The notes under the pieces were generated by a model that worked only from the letters and a program-made list of their open reading frames with translations, was not told where the DNA came from and searched no databases. The translations under genes were made by a program, and so were the position numbers. 19,031 nt of DNA from Dehalococcoidia bacterium (lineage in GTDB: Bacteria; Chloroflexota; Dehalococcoidia; Lucifugimonadales; SHYF01), in assembly GCA_009692985.1 (NCBI GenBank), contig SHYF01000007.1, positions 1 through 19,031 of the forward strand, read 5' to 3'. Positions 14,574 through 19,031 of this stretch are shown here, in pieces. Positions within the stretch are counted from its first letter, which is position 1. Each line of letters begins with the position of its first letter.

Positions 14574-15407
14574 TTAGCCGAATCCGGCCACGATCTGCCG
14601 GATTCCAACCATCGCCATGGCGGCGGACAGAAGCAGCAGCACTAGCTTGGGATTCACCCGGCTGCTGAAATATACTCCTAGCTGTGCTCCGAACAGAGCG
14701 CCAATCCCCAGAAACCCGGCCCGCCGCCAACCTTCATGAATCGCGTCCGATAGGAAGAGCGTCAGGATGGCGCTCAACGATGTTACAACCAGCACCAGAA
14801 GGGACGTTGCGCTAGCGACTCGGAGTGGAACCTTGAGGATGAATGTTAGAGCCGGCACGTGAATGACGCCTCCGCCTATGCCGAAGAAGCTGGATATGAA
14901 TCCAGCCATCGGGCTAATCACTCCAGCCAGCAGGGTGTTGACGTAGAACCGGTAAATGGGGCCCCGACGTTCATGGATCTCCCGGTTGGGATCATGGCGC
15001 ACATCCACATCTTGCGGGCTAGTCTTTGTCCCTCTCCAAAGGATATAGGCGGCGCCGATGATCAGTAGTACCCCAAACAAAGTCTCGAACTGGTCACGGC
15101 TAACCAGGCTAGATGTTGTGGCCCCAGCTATGGAGGCTGGAACGGCTCCTACGATCAGCAGCAGTGCTGTGCGCAGGTCTATGCGGTGCGCTCGAATGTT
15201 TACAATAGTCGCAGAGGCGGCATTCAGGAATACGACAGTCAGTGAGATAGTTATGAGGGCAGCTGGGGACGCTTCTGGGAAAAGAAAAATCAGGATTGGT
15301 ATCAGGATGAACCCGCCCCCAAGCCCAACTATCGTCCCCAACGTTGCCACGGCAGCGCCTAGCAACGGGAGAAGTAGGATGTACGGCAGCGTAAGCTGGA
15401 AAGGCAC
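14574..15407 (-). CDS. TauE/SafE (TSUP) family membrane permease
   Basis: A 277-residue integral membrane protein of the TSUP family, whose members move sulfite, sulfoacetate or other organic anions. About eight hydrophobic segments appear in two halves, each with the family glycine signature: I-V-G-L-G-G-G-F-I at about 26-34 and F-F-G-I-G-G-G-V-I at about 173-181. A charged loop (about 128-150) joins the halves. The start is GTG, with GAGGAG 8 nt before it. It lies 27 bp after the M20 amidohydrolase stop on the same strand, so they probably form an operon. The permease could import the amidohydrolase substrate or export its product, which is inference. Confidence 0.88.
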   Translation of the reverse strand: MPFQLTLPYILLLPLLGAAVATLGTIVGLGGGFILIPILIFLFPEASPAALITISLTVVFLNAASATIVNIRAHRIDLRTALLLIVGAVPASIAGATTSSLVSRDQFETLFGVLLIIGAAYILWRGTKTSPQDVDVRHDPNREIHERRGPIYRFYVNTLLAGVISPMAGFISSFFGIGGGVIHVPALTFILKVPLRVASATSLLVLVVTSLSAILTLFLSDAIHEGWRRAGFLGIGALFGAQLGVYFSSRVNPKLVLLLLSAAMAMVGIRQIVAGFG

Positions 15408-15434
15408 GCGACAATCTCCTCGTGAATTGCCTAG

Positions 15435-16781
15435 CTAAGCCCTGGCGCCATCGAACCGGACGACCGAAGCCTGCTGCCGTTGAAACTTCAGGTAGCGCGC
15501 CTTGGTCATGGCAGGCTTGTCCTTGGCTTTCAGTTCCAGCGCCTTGGCCGCGGCCTCAGCTAGCAGGTCTATGGCTGTCATGGCCATGACCTTGGCTGGC
15601 AACACTACCGCTGTTTCATAGTCCTGGATAACGTAGTCCTTGCCGTGGCTGGTGCCGGTAGCGCCGCCGGTATACGGGTGAATTGCCGGAATGATCTGCG
15701 ACAGGTCGCCCATATCCGTGGAGCCTCCGCCGTTGCGACCAGCGCGCCGGACAAGTACCTGCGATGCCCCCACCAGTTCATGGGCGTTTCGCAAGAATGT
15801 CTCCTGCAACACGGCGTTGTTGCGCATGGGAAGATACCCCGGGATATTGGTGATGCTCACCTTTGCTCCCACCGACATAGCACCAGCTTTGAAGCAACGG
15901 TCCACTTTGTCGCTGTTGGCCAGCAGCGCATCCGTGTTTCCAGACCGTACCCTCCACTCTAAAGTCACATTGGAAGGCACGGCGCTGACCGAGTCGCCGC
16001 CGCGAGTCAAGATGCCGTGGATGCGCACGGTGTCCCTGCCTCGAAACGTCTCCCGATTGGCGTGGATAGCCGAGATGGCCATCATGGCGGCGTTCAGGGC
16101 GTTTATGCCGTTGTAGGGAGCGCCGCCGGCGTGGGCGCTGCGGCCTGAGAACTGCACGTACTTGGCCAGATGGCCGTTGCTGGTGCCACCCACCGTCAGC
16201 TTGGATGGGTGGACACTGTTGGTGTGGCAGAGCAGGGCCATGTCCACGTCGTCGAATGCGCCCAGCTTAATGAACTCCTGCTTGCCTCCCAGAAACTCGA
16301 TCTTCTTCTCATCGCGCAATGCCATGCGCTGCTCCAAGTCTATGAACTCCTCGGCGGGTATGGCCATAGGTATGATCCGTCCTGAGAGGTTCTGGATAAC
16401 CCCTGGCACAGTAAGTCCTACCATCGCTCCCAACATGCTCGCGATCTGGCAATGGTGGCCGCATGCATGAGCCGCGCCTGTGGCAGGGTCGTGAAAGGCG
16501 TGGTCCATTAGCCGTATGGAGTCCAGCTCGCCGATGATGGCGACCGAAGGGCCTGGCCCGGCTCCGCCTTCCACCACGCCCTTGATGCCTGTTATGGCCA
16601 GCCCAGCCTGGAATGGGATGCCCATGGCCTCCAACCTCTGCTGCACCAAGCGGGATGTCTTGTATTCGTTGAATCCGGTCTCAGGAGCAGTAAGGATAGT
16701 CTTGGCAATGCCGATGATCTCGACCTTGCGCTTCTCTATGGCGGCGACAGCCGCCTGCTTCATTTCCGCGACTGTTGTCAT
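15435..16781 (-). CDS. M20 family metal-dependent amidohydrolase (AbgB-like)
   Basis: A 448-residue M20D-type amidohydrolase, which cleaves the amide of an N-acyl or aminobenzoyl amino acid. Metal-site landmarks are H105-A-C-G-H-H110 and P-A-E144-E145-F. The dimerisation (lid) domain spans about 205-320, with S-G-R-S-A-H-A-G-G-A-P-Y. The late catalytic part has G-G-G-S-T-D-M-G-D and H-P-Y-T-G-G-A-T-G-T-S-H-G-K-D-Y, close to AbgB-type p-aminobenzoyl-glutamate hydrolases. No signal peptide is seen. The start has AGAGGCAA upstream. The downstream partner is a TSUP permease. The substrate is not decided by sequence. Confidence 0.9.
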   Translation of the reverse strand: MTTVAEMKQAAVAAIEKRKVEIIGIAKTILTAPETGFNEYKTSRLVQQRLEAMGIPFQAGLAITGIKGVVEGGAGPGPSVAIIGELDSIRLMDHAFHDPATGAAHACGHHCQIASMLGAMVGLTVPGVIQNLSGRIIPMAIPAEEFIDLEQRMALRDEKKIEFLGGKQEFIKLGAFDDVDMALLCHTNSVHPSKLTVGGTSNGHLAKYVQFSGRSAHAGGAPYNGINALNAAMMAISAIHANRETFRGRDTVRIHGILTRGGDSVSAVPSNVTLEWRVRSGNTDALLANSDKVDRCFKAGAMSVGAKVSITNIPGYLPMRNNAVLQETFLRNAHELVGASQVLVRRAGRNGGGSTDMGDLSQIIPAIHPYTGGATGTSHGKDYVIQDYETAVVLPAKVMAMTAIDLLAEAAAKALELKAKDKPAMTKARYLKFQRQQASVVRFDGARA

Positions 16782-16818
16782 AAGCGTTGCCTCTTTGCTT
16801 CCCGGCAGGCCACCATGC

Positions 16819-16920
16819 CTCGCTCATTTCCTTCGACGAGCTCAGGATGAGCGAGCTTATTACTCCGTTCGTGGTGAGCCTAGTTTACCCTGAGCACTGC
16901 CGAAGGGAACCATACGAGCG
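16819..16920. repeat. Dispersed palindromic repeat (TTCGAC..GCTCAGGA type)
   Basis: CTCGCTCA (16819-16826) pairs with TGAGCGAG (16848-16855), with inner TCCT/AGGA. CCGTTCGTGGTGAGCCTAG and CCCTGAGCACTGCCGAAGGG follow. This is a mosaic of a repeat I know as frequent in many bacterial intergenic regions. It lies in the divergent spacer between the M20 gene and plsY; no gene is seen. Confidence 0.6.
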
Positions 16921-16974
16921 GACCAGAGACTATTTGGCTGGGTGTCAACCATCCACGGCAAAGAAGGACTAGTC

Positions 16975-16980
16975 TATAAT
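16975..16980 (+). promoter_or_regulatory. -10 box of plsY, leaderless type
   Basis: A perfect TATAAT lies 8 nt before the plsY ATG. No convincing -35 is seen 17 nt upstream. As with the helicase gene, transcription would start next to the start codon and no Shine-Dalgarno precedes it. Confidence 0.5.
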
Positions 16981-16988
16981 CTTATACC

Positions 16989-17579
16989 ATGAATGTCTTG
17001 CTGTTCCTAGCCCTGGGCTACCTGATGGGGTCCGTGCCCTTTGCCTATTTGGTGGCGCGGCTGCATGGAACGAACGTGTTTCAGACAGGCACCGGTAACC
17101 CGGGCGCCGCCAACGTGTTCCGCACCATCAGCCGTAGAGCAGGGGTCATGGTGCTGGTGGGTGACGCTGCCAAGGGTCTGGCGCCTGTCCTACTGGCACG
17201 ATGGGCACACCTTTCGCCCTGGGCTGCCCTGGCGGTAGGTGTGGCCGCGTTGGTAGGCCACTGGTATCCTGTATTCCTGCGGTTCCGTGGTGGCGCCGGT
17301 CTTGCCACCACTATCGGAATCGGGTATGCAATGATGCCTCTGCCTGCACTGCTGGCCACTCCGCCAGCTCTGGCGTTTCTGTATTTCCGTCATAACACAG
17401 GAGTCGCCGCCGCGGTGGGATTTGTGCCGTTCTTTGTGATTGCCATAGTCACGAGCAACTCTGTTCCTTTGGCATTGGCCATTGCCGTTCTGCCAGTGCT
17501 GGCCCTGGCCCGCCAGCGGCTGCTCCCTACTCCGGGGGCATCTGCTGAAAGGCGTGACGACCCAGCGGCGCGCTCCTGA
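16989..17579 (+). CDS. plsY: Glycerol-3-phosphate acyltransferase PlsY
   Basis: A 196-residue membrane enzyme that transfers an acyl group from acyl-phosphate to glycerol-3-phosphate, the first step of phospholipid synthesis. Marks are G14-S-V-P-F-A-Y-L-V-A-R, motif 1 G-T-G-N37-P-G-A-A-N-V-F-R, D59-A-A-K-G, and motif 3 H91-W-Y-P-V-F-L-R-F-R-G-G-A103-G-L-A-T. In PlsY the last motif is normally G-G-K, so the lysine is alanine here. Five or so hydrophobic segments and the total length fit. Either the enzyme tolerates this change or it is a specialised paralogue. Confidence 0.88.
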   Translation: MNVLLFLALGYLMGSVPFAYLVARLHGTNVFQTGTGNPGAANVFRTISRRAGVMVLVGDAAKGLAPVLLARWAHLSPWAALAVGVAALVGHWYPVFLRFRGGAGLATTIGIGYAMMPLPALLATPPALAFLYFRHNTGVAAAVGFVPFFVIAIVTSNSVPLALAIAVLPVLALARQRLLPTPGASAERRDDPAARS

Positions 17580-17651
17580 GGATTAGGTGGGGGAGCGGGG
17601 CCATATCCTGCAAAGCAAATAGCGTCTTGGCTAGGATAGGGCCTGTGTAGT

Positions 17652-17683
17652 TACCGCATCCTTCAGGATGCGGTATTGATTTT
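17652..17683. terminator. Terminator between convergent plsY and ilvC
   Basis: A 10-bp perfect stem, TACCGCATCC / GGATGCGGTA (17652-17675), with a 4-nt TTCA loop and then TTGATTTT on the plus strand. It is 72 bp after the plsY stop and 44 bp beyond the ilvC stop on the other strand, so it could serve both. Confidence 0.7.
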
Positions 17684-17727
17684 GGGGTCTGCGATACCAA
17701 TGCACCCCCCAGGGTTTCGTGAATCCC

Positions 17728-18726
17728 CTACTTCGTGGTCTTGAGCCAGGGCATCATGGCACGCAGATCCTTGCCCACCTTCTCTACCTGGTGGCCGGCG
17801 TTTTCTTGCCGCAGGCGCAGGAACCGCGGGCGTCCCTCGTCGTTCTCGGTGATCCACTCCTTGGCAAAGGAGCCGTCCTGAATCTCATCCAGGACCTTAC
17901 GCATGTTGTCTTTCACATGCTTGTCAATAACACGGGGGCCGCGGGTGTAGTCGCCGTATTCGGCTGTGTCGCTGACAGAGTAGCGCATGTACTCCATGCC
18001 GCCCTCGTACATCAGGTCAACGATGAGCTTCAGCTCGTGCATCACCTCAAAGTAGGCCGACTCTGGCTGGTAGCCAGCCTCCACCAGAGTCTCGAAGGCG
18101 GCCTTGATTAGGGAGGTGACGCCGCCGCACAGGATAACCTGCTCACCAAAAAGGTCTGTCTCTGTCTCCTCTTTGAATGTTGTCTCCAGCACGCCGGCGC
18201 GCAGCGAGCCAACGCCCTTGGCATAGGCCAGGGCCATCTCTTTGGCGTGGCCTGTGGCATCCTGATGTACGGCCACTAGCGCGGGAACGCCGTTGCCCTG
18301 GACAAACACCTCTCGCATCCGGTGCCCAGGCGCTTTGGGCGCAATCATCCAAACGTCCACGTTTTTGGGCGGAACGATTGTCTTGTAGTGGATGGCGAAG
18401 CCGTGCGCGAACACCAGGCTCTTCCCAGCCAGCAGGTGGGGCAGGATGTCCTTGCGGTACACCTCTGGCTGAGACGGGTCGGGGAGCAACATCACGATAA
18501 CGTCGGAGTCGCGGGCCATTTCGGCTACTGTGCTGACCCGAAGGCCAGCGGCCTCGGCCTTGGCCCAGCTCTTGCTACCCTTGTACAGGCCCACGCTTAC
18601 GTTTAGCCCCGAGTCTTTGAGGTTGAGGGCGTGGGCGTGTCCCTGGCTGCCGTATCCGACTATGCCGATTGCCTTGTTTTTGATGAATGACAGGTCGGCA
18701 TCCTTTTCGTAGTAGACCTTTACCAT
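17728..18726 (-). CDS. ilvC: Ketol-acid reductoisomerase, class I
   Basis: A 332-residue enzyme converting acetolactate or acetohydroxybutyrate to the dihydroxy acids of valine, isoleucine and leucine synthesis. The Rossmann motif is G24-Y-G-S-Q-G-H-A-H-A. The cofactor-specificity loop is L47[10 protein letters not shown], with serines that usually favour NADPH. H108 and K131 are active-site residues. Mg ligands are D191-L-F-G-E195, E227 and E231, and S252 follows in Y-S-V-S-D. Length is that of class I. GAGGGG lies 9 nt before the ATG. No T-box or leader peptide is visible upstream within the window. Confidence 0.97.
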   Translation of the reverse strand: MVKVYYEKDADLSFIKNKAIGIVGYGSQGHAHALNLKDSGLNVSVGLYKGSKSWAKAEAAGLRVSTVAEMARDSDVIVMLLPDPSQPEVYRKDILPHLLAGKSLVFAHGFAIHYKTIVPPKNVDVWMIAPKAPGHRMREVFVQGNGVPALVAVHQDATGHAKEMALAYAKGVGSLRAGVLETTFKEETETDLFGEQVILCGGVTSLIKAAFETLVEAGYQPESAYFEVMHELKLIVDLMYEGGMEYMRYSVSDTAEYGDYTRGPRVIDKHVKDNMRKVLDEIQDGSFAKEWITENDEGRPRFLRLRQENAGHQVEKVGKDLRAMMPWLKTTK

Positions 18727-19031
18727 GATTCTATTCCCCTCGCTTTCCTAGTGTCCCGACTCGTTAATTCCTTGCAAAAGTACCCAGGCTTGCAGCACTG
18801 CACACTTTCGGATGCCGATACCTCACCCCCTGCCCCCTCTCCTGCAGGAGAGGGAGATAAGTGTTGGGGGGCACCCCCAAACCCCCGTCAGGGGCTTCGC
18901 CCCTGCACCCCAAATTCTTTGACGCTCTGCTGGTATAGGACACCAGGTTCCCACAGATCACAGGATTGACTCGTACTTCTCTTCCCTGCCACCATAGTTT
19001 CGGTTTCGCGCAGTTTCCGGCGCCCGAGTTG
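18727..19031. other. Region upstream of ilvC to the window end
   Basis: The ilvC promoter should lie here. On the minus strand TTGCAA near 18773-18778 is a possible -35, but the -10 is poor. The middle is a three-hairpin element (18793-18933). The last 100 bp show no gene or clear signal. Confidence 0.5.
18793..18933 (-). repeat. Diverged relative (D) of the three-hairpin element
   Basis: On the minus strand the order of parts equals that of the other copies: CAGGGGC-GAA-GCCCCTG (18889-18905), TTGGGGG / CCCCCAA (18864-18880) and a perfect 20-bp palindrome centred on CTGCAG (18835-18854). The paired bases differ from copies A-C on both sides of each stem. Imperfect inverted ends may be CAGCACTGC (left) and CTCTGCTGG (right). 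It is a sister subfamily lying between ilvC and its upstream neighbour. Confidence 0.65.

Noticed and set aside
18727..19031. T-box or attenuator upstream of ilvC.
   Set aside because: No T-box sequence with TGGNACCGCG, no leader peptide rich in Val/Leu/Ile codons; the hairpins present belong to the repeat element.

Overview
This 19-kb window is a bacterial chromosome segment of moderately high GC content. It is densely coded, and genes lie on both strands in short operons. The gene set suggests a Chloroflexota bacterium, possibly Dehalococcoidia-like: soluble GAF histidine kinase with an OmpR-type regulator, DUF47/PiT pair, class I ketol-acid reductoisomerase, PlsY, a sortase and an AbgB-like M20 amidohydrolase. 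This taxonomic guess rests on family resemblance only. The window looks like core genome: there is no phage, plasmid, transposase, CRISPR array, tRNA or rRNA.

Layout, left to right. A RimI-like acetyltransferase (+), then a 416-bp non-coding stretch holding a promoter candidate, a hairpin-rich repeat and a duplicated RNA-like motif. Next is an HMG-CoA-lyase-like TIM-barrel enzyme (+) with a strong terminator, then acylphosphatase (+). A second repeat copy separates it from a convergent M1 aminopeptidase (-). A two-component system (histidine kinase then response regulator, both -) carries a third repeat copy between its genes and a promoter region with direct and inverted repeats. Then come a small zinc-ribbon protein (+), a sortase (+) with terminator, a decayed ComEC/Rec2 beta-lactamase-domain fragment (+), the phosphate-uptake operon DUF47-pit (+) and a PcrA/UvrD helicase (+). 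These are followed by an M20 amidohydrolase-TauE operon (-), plsY (+) and ilvC (-). A diverged relative of the repeat lies upstream of ilvC.

How the genes relate. Most are housekeeping: S18 or protein acetylation, branched-chain amino acid synthesis, phospholipid acylation, DNA repair, peptide turnover and phosphate import. The clear functional units are the kinase/regulator pair, DUF47-pit (8-nt overlap) and M20-TauE (27-bp gap).

The least ordinary material is non-coding. There is a family of about 143-bp transposase-less elements, each able to fold into three hairpins and flanked by TA. One sits exactly in the stop codon of the aminopeptidase gene. A diverged fourth copy keeps all three hairpins while changing their paired sequence. 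There is also a tandem structured motif abutting the ribosome binding site of the HMG-CoA-lyase-like gene. Finally, near-perfect -10 boxes 8-9 nt before the start codons of pcrA and plsY suggest leaderless mRNAs.
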